A stretch of DNA of 64,000 nucleotides from Streptomyces sp. NBC_01478. GTDB lineage: Bacteria; Actinomycetota; Actinomycetes; Streptomycetales; Streptomycetaceae. Below the pieces are notes generated by a model. That model was given only the letters and a program-made list of their open reading frames with translations. It was not told the DNA's origin and ran no database searches. The stretch lies in NCBI RefSeq assembly GCF_036227225.1, contig NZ_CP109444.1:9157501-9221500 (forward strand). Direction: 5' to 3'. Of the stretch, positions 57,328 to 64,000 are shown in pieces (position 1 is the stretch's first letter; each line of letters begins with the position of its first letter). The position numbers and the translations under genes are program-made.

Positions 57328-58599
57328 ATGAGTCAGCCCGCCGAGACCGCGTCACCTCGGCTCCAGCGGCGGCTCGGCGTCGGCGACGCCGTCCTCATCG
57401 GACTCGGTTCGATGATCGGCGCGGGCATTTTCGCGGCGCTCGCCCCGGCCGCCCGCGCGGCCGGCTCCGGGCTGCTGGTCGCTCTGGCGTCGGCCGCGGT
57501 GGTGGCGTACTGCAACGCCACCTCCTCCGCCCGGCTGGCCGCCCGCTACCCCGCGTCGGGCGGCACCTACGTCTATGGCCGGGAACGCCTCGGCGACTTC
57601 TGGGGCTACCTGGCCGGCTGGGCCTTCGTGATCGGCAAGACCGCCTCCTGTGCGGCGATGGCGCTGACCGTCGGCTCATACGTGTGGCCCGGTCACGCCC
57701 ACGCGGTGGCCGTCGCCGCGGTGGTGGCGCTGACCGCCGTGAACTATGCCGGGATCCAGAAGTCCGCGTGGCTGACCCGGGCGGTCGTCGCCGTCGTGCT
57801 GGCGGTGCTCGCGGCGGTCGTGGTCGCCGGCCTCACCTCGGCGACAGCGGACGCGGGCCGGCTGGGTGTCGGCTCCGATGCCACCGTCAACGGCGTACTG
57901 CAGGCGGCGGGCCTGCTGTTCTTCGCCTTCGCCGGGTACGCCCGCATCGCCACCCTCGGCGAGGAAGTCCGCGATCCCGCGCGCGCCATCCCCCGCGCCA
58001 TCCCGCTCGCCCTCGGCCTGACGCTGGTCGTGTACGCGGCCGTGGCCGTCGCCGTCCTGATGGTGCTCGGCCCCCGGGGGCTGGGCGAGGCGGCCGCGCC
58101 GCTGTCGGACGCGGTGCGGGCCGCGGGTGCGGACCGGCTGGCGCCCGTCGTGCGGGTCGGGGCGGCCGTCGCCGCGCTCGGCTCTTTGCTCGCTCTGATC
58201 CTGGGTGTCTCCCGCACCACCCTGGCGATGGCCCGTGACCGGCACCTGCCCCACGTCCTGGCCGCCGTTCATCCGCGCTTCCAGGTGCCGCACCGCGCCG
58301 AACTGCTGGTGGGCGCCGTGGTCGCGGTGCTCGCCGCCACCGCCGACGTACGGGGCGCGATCGGCTTCTCCTCCTTCGGCGTCCTGGTCTACTACGCCGT
58401 CGCCAATGCCTCCGCCTGGACGCTCACGCCGGACGAGAACCGTCCGCCCCGCATCGTGCCGGCGGTCGGCCTGGCCGGCTGCCTGCTGCTGGCCTTCACC
58501 CTGCCCGCCGACTCCGTCGCATGGGGGACCACGGTCCTGGCCGTCGGCATCGCGGCCTACGGCATACGCCGGGCCGTCAGCGCCCGCCGGGCGTCCTGA
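57328..58599 (+). CDS. APC-family permease
   Basis: 423 residues with about twelve transmembrane helices; ATG 57328 with GGAGG seven bases upstream. The first unwound helix GLGSMIGAGIFAALAPAA, and YPASGGTYVYGRERLGDFWG plus AFAGYARIATLGEEVRDPAR, are typical of the amino acid-polyamine-organocation superfamily. Substrates are usually amino acids or amines. Divergence from the ArsR-phosphatase gene over a shared operator places it under the same regulator, which is unusual for an amino acid permease. A hairpin (58601-58620) follows. Confidence 0.88.
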   Translation: MSQPAETASPRLQRRLGVGDAVLIGLGSMIGAGIFAALAPAARAAGSGLLVALASAAVVAYCNATSSARLAARYPASGGTYVYGRERLGDFWGYLAGWAFVIGKTASCAAMALTVGSYVWPGHAHAVAVAAVVALTAVNYAGIQKSAWLTRAVVAVVLAVLAAVVVAGLTSATADAGRLGVGSDATVNGVLQAAGLLFFAFAGYARIATLGEEVRDPARAIPRAIPLALGLTLVVYAAVAVAVLMVLGPRGLGEAAAPLSDAVRAAGADRLAPVVRVGAAVAALGSLLALILGVSRTTLAMARDRHLPHVLAAVHPRFQVPHRAELLVGAVVAVLAATADVRGAIGFSSFGVLVYYAVANASAWTLTPDENRPPRIVPAVGLAGCLLLAFTLPADSVAWGTTVLAVGIAAYGIRRAVSARRAS

Positions 58600-58600
58600 G

Positions 58601-58620
58601 CCGCTCACCCGCACGAGCGG
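58601..58620 (+). terminator. Short hairpin after the APC permease
   Basis: CCGCTC and GAGCGG form a six-base stem with an eight-base loop, beginning one base after the permease stop codon. It is modest in strength and may be a weak terminator. Confidence 0.5.
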
Positions 58621-58655
58621 GGTGTCGCCCGGAACTCACTTGACGTAACGCCCGC

Positions 58656-58671
58656 TACATTCCACGGCGTG
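58656..58671 (+). promoter_or_regulatory. -10 element of a leaderless ChrB-like transcript
   Basis: TACATT (58656-58661) lies seven bases before the GTG start (58669), the distance that puts the transcription start at the start codon. There is no ribosome binding site upstream of the GTG, supporting leaderless translation. No good -35 hexamer is evident. Confidence 0.45.
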
Positions 58672-59241
58672 ACGAAACCGAACAGGGAACCCGGAAGCCG
58701 CCGGCTCGTCCTCGTGATCAAGCTCCCGGCGGAGCCCTCACGGCACCGGGGCGCGGTCTGGCGGAAGTTGCGCGGAATCGGCGCGCTCTCGCTCGGCCAG
58801 GGCGTCCGGGCCGTGCCCGAGGTGCCTGTCTTCGCGGAGGGCATCGCCCGCGCGCTCGAACTCACCGAGCACTCCGGCGGCCGGGCGGTGACGCTGAACG
58901 CGTCCGGGCGTGGTCCTGAGGACGCCGCCCGTTTCCAGGCCGTGTTCACCGCCGCGCGCTCGGAGGACTGGACGGAATTCCTGGCCGACTGCGGCGAGTT
59001 CGAGGCGGAGACCGCCAAGGAGATCCGCGTCGCCAAGTTCACGCCGGCCGAGCCGGAGGAAGAGGAACAGTCGCTGGAACGGCTGCGCCGCCGGCACCGC
59101 GACCTCACCGCCCGGGACGTGTTCGGCGCCCCGGAGACGGCCCAGGCCGCTGCTCGCCTCAAGCGGTGCACCACCATCTGTCAGGACCATGCGGAGCGGG
59201 TCTTTCATGCCCTGCACGAGACCCCGTCGCAGGACCGATGA
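58669..59241 (+). CDS. ChrB N-terminal domain protein
   Basis: 190 residues from GTG 58669. The sequence matches the N-terminal part of chromate resistance ChrB: RRLVLVIKLPAEPSRHRGAV, WRKLRGIGALSLGQGVRAVP, and C-terminal helices SLERLRRRHRDLTARDVFGA with ARLKRCTTICQDH. ChrB works as a chromate-responsive regulator or accessory factor of the ChrA exporter; here the usual C-terminal ChrB domain is absent. The stop overlaps the start of an MFS transporter by four bases (ATGA), so an MFS protein takes the place of ChrA. Role in oxyanion resistance is inferred. Confidence 0.8.
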   Translation: MTKPNREPGSRRLVLVIKLPAEPSRHRGAVWRKLRGIGALSLGQGVRAVPEVPVFAEGIARALELTEHSGGRAVTLNASGRGPEDAARFQAVFTAARSEDWTEFLADCGEFEAETAKEIRVAKFTPAEPEEEEQSLERLRRRHRDLTARDVFGAPETAQAAARLKRCTTICQDHAERVFHALHETPSQDR

Positions 59242-60416
59242 CCGAGCCGACGGCGTCCCGGGCAGCGCCCGCCCGGCAGATGTGGCCGCTGTACGCGGCC
59301 GGGTTCACCACCGCGTTCGGCGCGCACGGCATCGCCGCCAACCTCGGCGGTTTCTCCGGCGACACGGTCACCTCTCTCATGGTGCTCGGCGGCCTGCTCG
59401 CGTTGTACGACGGGGCCGAGGTCCTGCTCAAACCGGTCTTCGGCACACTGGCCGACCGTATCGGCGCCCGCCCGGTGCTGCTCGGCGGGCTGGTCGCCTT
59501 CGCCGTCGCGTCCGCGGTGTACGCCGTCGCGGACAGTCCCGGCTGGCTGTGGGCGGCCCGCCTGGGCCAGGGTGCCGCGGCCTCCGCCTTCTCCCCGTCG
59601 GCCTCCGCCCTGGTCGCCCGCCTCAACCCGGCCGCCAAGCACGGCCGGGCGTTCGGCAGTTACGGCTTCTACAAGTCCATCGGCTACACCCTCGGCCCGC
59701 TGCTCGGCGGCGTCCTGGTGTGGGCCGGCGGCCTGCGCCTGCTGTTCGTCGTCCTGGCCGTGCTGGGCGCGGCGGTCGCAGCCTGGGCCGCACTCGCCGT
59801 CCCTGCGCTGCCCCCGCTGCCCAAGATCCGGCAGACCGTGCTCGACCTGGCCCGGCGCCTCGCCGACCCGGCCTTCCTCGGCCCCACCGGTGCCCTGGCC
59901 GCCGCCACCGCCGCGTTGTCCGTCGGCGTGGGTTTCCTGCCGGTCTCCGGCCGGGCGGCCGGGCTGGGCACGGTGGCCACCGGCGCCGCGGTGTCGGTGC
60001 TTGCCGCGTGTGCCGCGCTCGTACAGCCGCGTGCGGGGCGGGCGTTGGACGACGGACGCCTGACCACCCGTACGGGTATCACCGCCGGGTTGCTGACCGC
60101 CGCCGTCGGCTTTGTCTGTGCCGCGTTCCCGGGCCTGGTCGGCGTCCTGACCGGCGCGGCCCTGATCGGTATCGGCACCGGCCTGATCACGCCGCTCGGC
60201 TTCGCGGCTCTCGCCGCTTCCACTCCCGACGAGCGACTCGGCCAGACCATGGGCGCCGCCGAGCTGGGCCGCGAACTCGGTGACGCGGGAGGCCCGCTTC
60301 TGGTCGCGGCCGTAGCCACGCTCACCACCCTCACCCACGGCTACGCGGCACTCGCGGTCCTGCTCGCCGCCGCGGCGGCGGTTGGCCTCGTCCAGCGTCG
60401 CTCCGGAAGGGCCTGA
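59238..60416 (+). CDS. MFS transporter coupled to the ChrB-N protein
   Basis: 392 residues, twelve predicted helices; ATG 59238. The MFS loop 2-3 motif is present (GTLADRIGARPVLLGGLV) and repeats weakly in the second half. Motif-like SASALVARLNPAAKHGRAFG and GFYKSIGYTLGPLLGGVLVW sit in the first half. It is translationally coupled to the ChrB-N gene, and so likely exports the compound that gene senses. The gene is convergent with the histidine kinase gene. Confidence 0.88.
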   Translation: MTEPTASRAAPARQMWPLYAAGFTTAFGAHGIAANLGGFSGDTVTSLMVLGGLLALYDGAEVLLKPVFGTLADRIGARPVLLGGLVAFAVASAVYAVADSPGWLWAARLGQGAAASAFSPSASALVARLNPAAKHGRAFGSYGFYKSIGYTLGPLLGGVLVWAGGLRLLFVVLAVLGAAVAAWAALAVPALPPLPKIRQTVLDLARRLADPAFLGPTGALAAATAALSVGVGFLPVSGRAAGLGTVATGAAVSVLAACAALVQPRAGRALDDGRLTTRTGITAGLLTAAVGFVCAAFPGLVGVLTGAALIGIGTGLITPLGFAALAASTPDERLGQTMGAAELGRELGDAGGPLLVAAVATLTTLTHGYAALAVLLAAAAAVGLVQRRSGRA

Positions 60417-60582
60417 CCCCGACGTGCGGGTGACACCGGCCGCCACAGCGGGCGATGTCGAGCGTGACGACGGCGGACGTGCTGCTCTCGGCGCGAGTGA
60501 AGCGGTCGTAGGGCGCGGCAGGAACTCGGCCGGGAATCCAGGCCGTTGACCGGTGACGGACACGAGGAGCGGCCCGCGCAGG

Positions 60583-61719
60583 TCAGGAGGGGGCGTCGGC
60601 CGGCAGTTCCAGGCGGAGTTGGTAGCCGCCGTCGGTCGTCGGGCCGGAGGCGATGGTGCCGCCGAGGAGTTCGGCGCGTTGGCGCAGCCCGACGAGGCCG
60701 TGGTGGGCGCCGGGCAGGGGGAGCGCGGGGCGGGTGGCGGCGGTGTTGGTGACGGTGGTGCGGAGGGTGTCGTCGCGGTGGTGGATGCGGACGGTCGCGG
60801 TGGCGCCCGGGGCGTGTTTGCGGACGTTGGTGAGTGCCTCCTGGATCGTGCGGTAGACGGCGCGTTGGAGGGTGGGCGGGAGTCCGTCGGGCAGGTCTGT
60901 GTCCAGTTCGGTCTCGATGCCGCTGACCGCGATCAGTTGGTGGAGGTCGGCGAGGGAGGGCTGGGGGGTGAGCTCGGTGGGGCGGATGCCGGAGGCGCGC
61001 AGGACGCCGACCATGTGCCGCAGCTCTTCCAGGGTCTGCACGCTGAGTCGACGGATCGTGGCCCCGGCCGCTCTGGCCTCGGCGTCCGGGCTGCCGACCT
61101 GGAGCGCTCCGGCGGTTACGGCGATGAGGCTGACCTGGTGGGAGACGACGTCGTGCATCTCGCGGGCGAGTTGGGCACGTTCCTTGGCCAACACGGCCTG
61201 GGCGCTGAGCAGTTGCTCCTGCTCTCGGGCCTCCGAGATCTCCGCGAGCCGCAGCGTCAACTCGCGCCGGGCCTGGACGAGTTGGCCGAGGAAGACCGGG
61301 GCGGCGGCCGTGGCGAGGGTGTAGGTGAGGTGGACCAGGCTGTAGGTCTCGTCGAGTTCGTCGACGTCGAGGGACGTCCACGGCCAGGGCATGAAGTCGA
61401 CGGTGGCGAAGGCCAGGGCGCAGCCGATCAGCAGCGCGCGGTGGCGGCAGAGCGAGGAGAGGGTGTACAGCGTGGCCATCGTGGCGAACGCCGCGTCGCC
61501 GATCAGGGCGGAGGGGAGCGTGAGGGCGAAGGCGAGCAGCGGCCGGTGGCGGCGCAGGGTGAGGGCCAGGGCGGCGAGCAGGCCGTAGGCGGTGGCCGGG
61601 TGGTTGTCGCTGTCGAGGTTCACCCACAGGTCCAGCAGTGCGACGCAGACCAGCAGCGCGTCCAGCAACAGGGCAGGAGGGCGAAGGGAGTTCAGTCGTG
61701 GATTCGGATGCGGGTTCAT
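60583..61719 (-). CDS. NarL-type sensor histidine kinase
   Basis: 378 residues; ATG 61717-61719. Five or so membrane helices occupy the first 150 residues (LLLDALLVCVALLDLWV, YGLLAALALTLRRHRPLLAF). A HisKA_3 dimerisation helix follows, with the phospho-acceptor His in LAREMHDVVSHQVSLIAV (about residue 203), and an HATPase domain with TIQEALTNVRKHAPGATATV and HHGLVGLRQRAELLGGTI. The ATG overlaps the stop of the response regulator (ATGA). It has no extracellular sensor domain, so the membrane region itself probably senses the signal. Confidence 0.92.
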   Translation of the reverse strand: MNPHPNPRLNSLRPPALLLDALLVCVALLDLWVNLDSDNHPATAYGLLAALALTLRRHRPLLAFALTLPSALIGDAAFATMATLYTLSSLCRHRALLIGCALAFATVDFMPWPWTSLDVDELDETYSLVHLTYTLATAAAPVFLGQLVQARRELTLRLAEISEAREQEQLLSAQAVLAKERAQLAREMHDVVSHQVSLIAVTAGALQVGSPDAEARAAGATIRRLSVQTLEELRHMVGVLRASGIRPTELTPQPSLADLHQLIAVSGIETELDTDLPDGLPPTLQRAVYRTIQEALTNVRKHAPGATATVRIHHRDDTLRTTVTNTAATRPALPLPGAHHGLVGLRQRAELLGGTIASGPTTDGGYQLRLELPADAPS

Positions 61720-62384
61720 CGGGCGGCTCCGTCCCCGGGCGGCCTGAGCAGGCCCGCCCGTTCCGCGACCAGTGCGGCCTGCACGCGGTTGTCGACCTTC
61801 AACTTCTCGAATACGGCGCTGACATGGCCTTTGACGGTGCCGGTGCTCAGGTGCAGCCGGTCGCCGATGTCGGTGTTGGACAGGCCCTCGGCCATCAGCG
61901 CGAGGACGGCACGCTCGCGACCGCTCAGCCGGTCGACGAGTTGGACGGCGTACGGCTCGCGCCCGCCCTGGTCGAGAAAGCCGTCCACCACCGTGCGTAC
62001 GACCTGCGACGACAGCACGGTTCTTCCCTCGGCCAATGCGCGTATCAGACAGGGCAGTTGCTCGGGATCGGTGTCCTTGAGGAGGAACCCGGCGGCGCCG
62101 GAGCGCAGTGCCGTCTCGACGTATTCGTCGGTGTCGAACGTCGTCAGCATCGCCACCACGGGAGGGTCCGGCAGTCGGCGGAGTTCGGCAAGGACGGTCA
62201 GTCCGTCCACGTCGGGCATCCGGATGTCGAGCAGGACGACGTCGGGACTCAACTCCCGTACGGCCAGGACAGCTTGACCGCCGGGGACCGCCGCCACGGC
62301 TCCGATGCCGTCCGAGGCGTTGAGGATATGGGTGAAGCCGGTGCGGACGAGAGCCTCGTCGTCGACCACAAGTACCCGGATCAT
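61716..62384 (-). CDS. NarL-family response regulator
   Basis: 222 residues; ATG 62382-62384. Receiver domain: MIRVLVVDDEALVRTGF, phospho-acceptor Asp in VVLLDIRMPDVDGL (about residue 54), Thr in MLTTFDTDEYV and Lys in FLLKDT. LuxR HTH: LSGRERAVLALMAEGLSNTD, IGDRLHLSTGTVKGHVSAVF. It is the first gene of the pair with the kinase and is divergent from the DUF418 gene, its most likely target. Confidence 0.94.
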   Translation of the reverse strand: MIRVLVVDDEALVRTGFTHILNASDGIGAVAAVPGGQAVLAVRELSPDVVLLDIRMPDVDGLTVLAELRRLPDPPVVAMLTTFDTDEYVETALRSGAAGFLLKDTDPEQLPCLIRALAEGRTVLSSQVVRTVVDGFLDQGGREPYAVQLVDRLSGRERAVLALMAEGLSNTDIGDRLHLSTGTVKGHVSAVFEKLKVDNRVQAALVAERAGLLRPPGDGAAR

Positions 62385-62580
62385 GCGCGCTCCGCTCCTC
62401 AACTGCCTGTCGTACGAGGGGTAGCACGCAGACCCGCGCCCGCCCCCGGGAACCGGTTCGGCTCCGGCCTGTCGTCGCCAGGGACCATCCGGTCGGCCGG
62501 TGCGGTTCCGGCCGGTCGGCGGGCCCGCTCCGGACGGTTGCCGGGTGTGCTGGTCCCCGCGGCCCGCGAATCCTGGGGGC

Positions 62581-63831
62581 ATGACACACGACGCATCGCC
62601 GTCCGCACCGGCAGCCGCGTTACCCGAGCGGCCGACGGTCCCCTCCGACGCTCCAACGACCGGGCGGCTGATCGGTATCGACCTGGCGCGCGGACTCGCC
62701 GTCCTCGGCATGTACTCCGCCCACGTCGGCCCCGACGTCACGGTCGGCGGACCCGTCGGCTTCCTGCTGGAGACCGCACACGGCCGCTCCTCCGCCCTGT
62801 TCGCGGTGCTCGCCGGGTTCTCGCTGATCATCATCACCGGCCGCCCCCACCCCCGGACCGGCCGCGCCGGACGCCAGGCGGCGGTCAGGATCGCGATCCG
62901 CGCCGTCGTCCTGCTGGCGCTCGGCTACGCCCTGACCGCCCTGGACACCGAGGTCGAGGTGATCCTCAGCTACTACGGCCTGCTCTTCCTGACCGTCCTC
63001 CCACTGCACCGCCTACGCGCCGCGACACTCGCGCGGATCGCCGCCGCCGGCGCGCTGATCCTGCCCCAAGTCCTGTACGCCGTACGGAAGTCCATCGAGG
63101 AGGGCACCTGGGCGGACACGGTCGTCCAGACGGACCCGCTGGCCCGGATCAGCGGCACGGACGGCGTCGTAGAGCTGCTGTTCACCGGCTCGTACCCGGT
63201 CCTGACCTGGGCGCCGTTCCTGATCGCGGGCATGGCGGTGGCCCGGCTGGACCTCACCCGACCCGGGATCCGGTCCCGGCTCGCCCTGACCGGCGGGGCG
63301 CTCGCCGTCCTCGGCTACGGCGGTTCCTGGCTGGCCCTGCACCTCGTCCCGCACGCGCTGACCGTCATCTCGTCGGCCACGGGCGGCGGTTCGGCGTCGT
63401 CGGCCTGGTGGTCCGACACGGTCGGCGAACCCGAGAACGGCACACCGCTCGCCTGGCTCCTGGTGGCCGCACCGCACAGCCAGACGACCCTCTCCGTCCT
63501 CGGCAACACGGGCGTCGCCCTCGTGGTGATCGCCGGGTGCCTGACCGTCGCCGACCGGATTCCCCGCCTCACCCGGCTGGCCACACCCGTGTCCGCGGTC
63601 GGCGCGATGGCGCTGACCGCCTATGTCCTGCACATCGTCGCCCTCTGGCTCTTGACCGATGTCTGGCATGTGGCCGCCGTCGAGGACGAGACGATGTCGG
63701 GGCTGCCGGTGCTGCTCGCCTTCATCGCCGCCGCCATGCTGTCGGCCACCGCGTGGACCCGTCACTTCAGGCGCGGCCCCCTGGAACACCTGCTGCACAC
63801 GGCCACCCGGCCCGCGCGCCACATCACGTAG
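62581..63831 (+). CDS. DUF418-type multi-pass membrane protein
   Basis: 416 residues with about ten helices; ATG 62581, probably with little leader (GGGGGC directly upstream). N-terminal RLIGIDLARGLAVLGMYSAH is the signature shared by DUF418/DUF1624 and acyltransferase-3-like proteins. Later blocks are FAVLAGFSLIIITGRPHP, LFTGSYPVLTWAPFLIAGMA and the C-terminal VGAMALTAYVLHIVALWLL. Members are suspected membrane acyltransferases, but the reaction is unproven. Divergence from the two-component system suggests it is switched on by that system. Confidence 0.82.
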   Translation: MTHDASPSAPAAALPERPTVPSDAPTTGRLIGIDLARGLAVLGMYSAHVGPDVTVGGPVGFLLETAHGRSSALFAVLAGFSLIIITGRPHPRTGRAGRQAAVRIAIRAVVLLALGYALTALDTEVEVILSYYGLLFLTVLPLHRLRAATLARIAAAGALILPQVLYAVRKSIEEGTWADTVVQTDPLARISGTDGVVELLFTGSYPVLTWAPFLIAGMAVARLDLTRPGIRSRLALTGGALAVLGYGGSWLALHLVPHALTVISSATGGGSASSAWWSDTVGEPENGTPLAWLLVAAPHSQTTLSVLGNTGVALVVIAGCLTVADRIPRLTRLATPVSAVGAMALTAYVLHIVALWLLTDVWHVAAVEDETMSGLPVLLAFIAAAMLSATAWTRHFRRGPLEHLLHTATRPARHIT

Positions 63832-63835
63832 CAGG

Positions 63836-63905
63836 GCATCGCCGGATCCCTCGACCTACCCGACGCCTCCTTCGACGCCATCGTCACCAGCCTGATGCTC
63901 CACGG
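63836..63905 (+). pseudogene. Possible class I methyltransferase fragment
   Basis: A short frame reads SLDLPDASFDAIVTSLMLH, which resembles motif II/III of SAM-dependent methyltransferases (the D-x-x-F-D-x-V-x-S-x-L-x-L-H-H segment). No SAM-binding glycine motif is upstream, and what follows (GILAGLLFSVAFPF) is unrelated. It appears to be a remnant; the window ends soon after, so the flanking context is missing. Confidence 0.4.
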
Positions 63906-64000
63906 GATCCTGGCTGGTCTCCTGTTCTCCGTGGCGTTTCCCTTCTCCGGGGAACCGAGCCTGGTCTCACGGCAGTTGGCATTGGCCGTCGTGGGACAGG

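Noticed and set aside
1..64000. CRISPR arrays, tRNA or rRNA genes, prophage or integrative element borders
   Set aside because: No regularly spaced repeats, cloverleaf-like sequences, integrase, phage structural genes or att-like direct repeats were recognised anywhere in the window.

Overview
The window is a 64 kb piece of a Streptomyces chromosome. The evidence is very high GC in nearly every third codon position, frequent GTG starts, purine-rich ribosome binding sites, many four-base stop/start overlaps, and actinobacterial families throughout: SigB/SigF-type sigma factors with RsbW- and STAS-like partners, a GAF-ANTAR protein, a kinase-PQQ fusion, DUF2637 and SAV_915-type proteins. No tRNA, rRNA, CRISPR array, phage or intact insertion sequence was seen.

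Layout. 0-8 kb: the 5' end of a LuxR/TrmB-type regulator, a proline-rich degenerate PP2C protein, a ThDP-dependent pyruvate dehydrogenase (quinone), a membrane-anchored HTH protein, a secreted protein and an RsbW-like ATPase. 8-13 kb: a DUF2637 membrane protein, a FhuF-type 2Fe-2S protein behind an iron box, and a GntR regulator. 11.7-20.4 kb: a purine catabolism module (PucR regulator, three-subunit xanthine dehydrogenase, NCS2 purine permease, XdhC maturation factor). 20-26.5 kb: a Ser/Thr kinase with PQQ propeller, a LysE exporter, SRPBCC and DUF2278 proteins, a lipoprotein polysaccharide deacetylase, and a histidine-phosphatase fold protein that lacks its catalytic histidines. 26.6-34.4 kb: a B12-centred block, with MetE behind a cobalamin riboswitch, followed by MeaB and both methylmalonyl-CoA mutase subunits. 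34.4-44 kb: a LysA-type decarboxylase with a SAV_915-type protein, a universal stress protein, a Tat-exported purple acid phosphatase, a repeat-domain lipoprotein, and a run of SigE-family sigma factor, Ser/Thr/Pro-rich membrane protein, GT2-GtrA glycosyltransferase and PIG-V-like mannosyltransferase.

44-47.5 kb is decayed: a frameshifted DUF6368 gene, an alpha/beta-hydrolase fragment, and a MerR regulator beside a truncated Old Yellow Enzyme gene. 47.6-52.1 kb is a stress-signalling island: STAS antagonist, RsbW-like ATPase, two SigB/F-type sigma factors, a GAF-ANTAR protein and two tiny proteins. The second sigma gene has a SigB-type promoter matching the consensus. 52.3-57.3 kb alternates divergent regulator/enzyme pairs with clear palindromic operators (MarR/amidohydrolase, XRE/SDR, ArsR-phosphatase/APC permease) and scars of lost genes (IS transposase, NHL/SMP-30-like protein, CorA). 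57.3-64 kb: an APC permease, a ChrB-N protein coupled to an MFS exporter, a NarL-type two-component system divergent from a DUF418 protein, and a methyltransferase fragment at the right edge.

The left two thirds read as conserved core metabolism and regulation. The right third reads as an accessory zone shaped by repeated deletion and insertion. The arrangements least explained by known families are the degenerate phosphatases (688-2619 and 25919-26497), the SigE-to-glycosyltransferase run, and the ArsR-PTPase/APC/ChrB-MFS neighbourhood.
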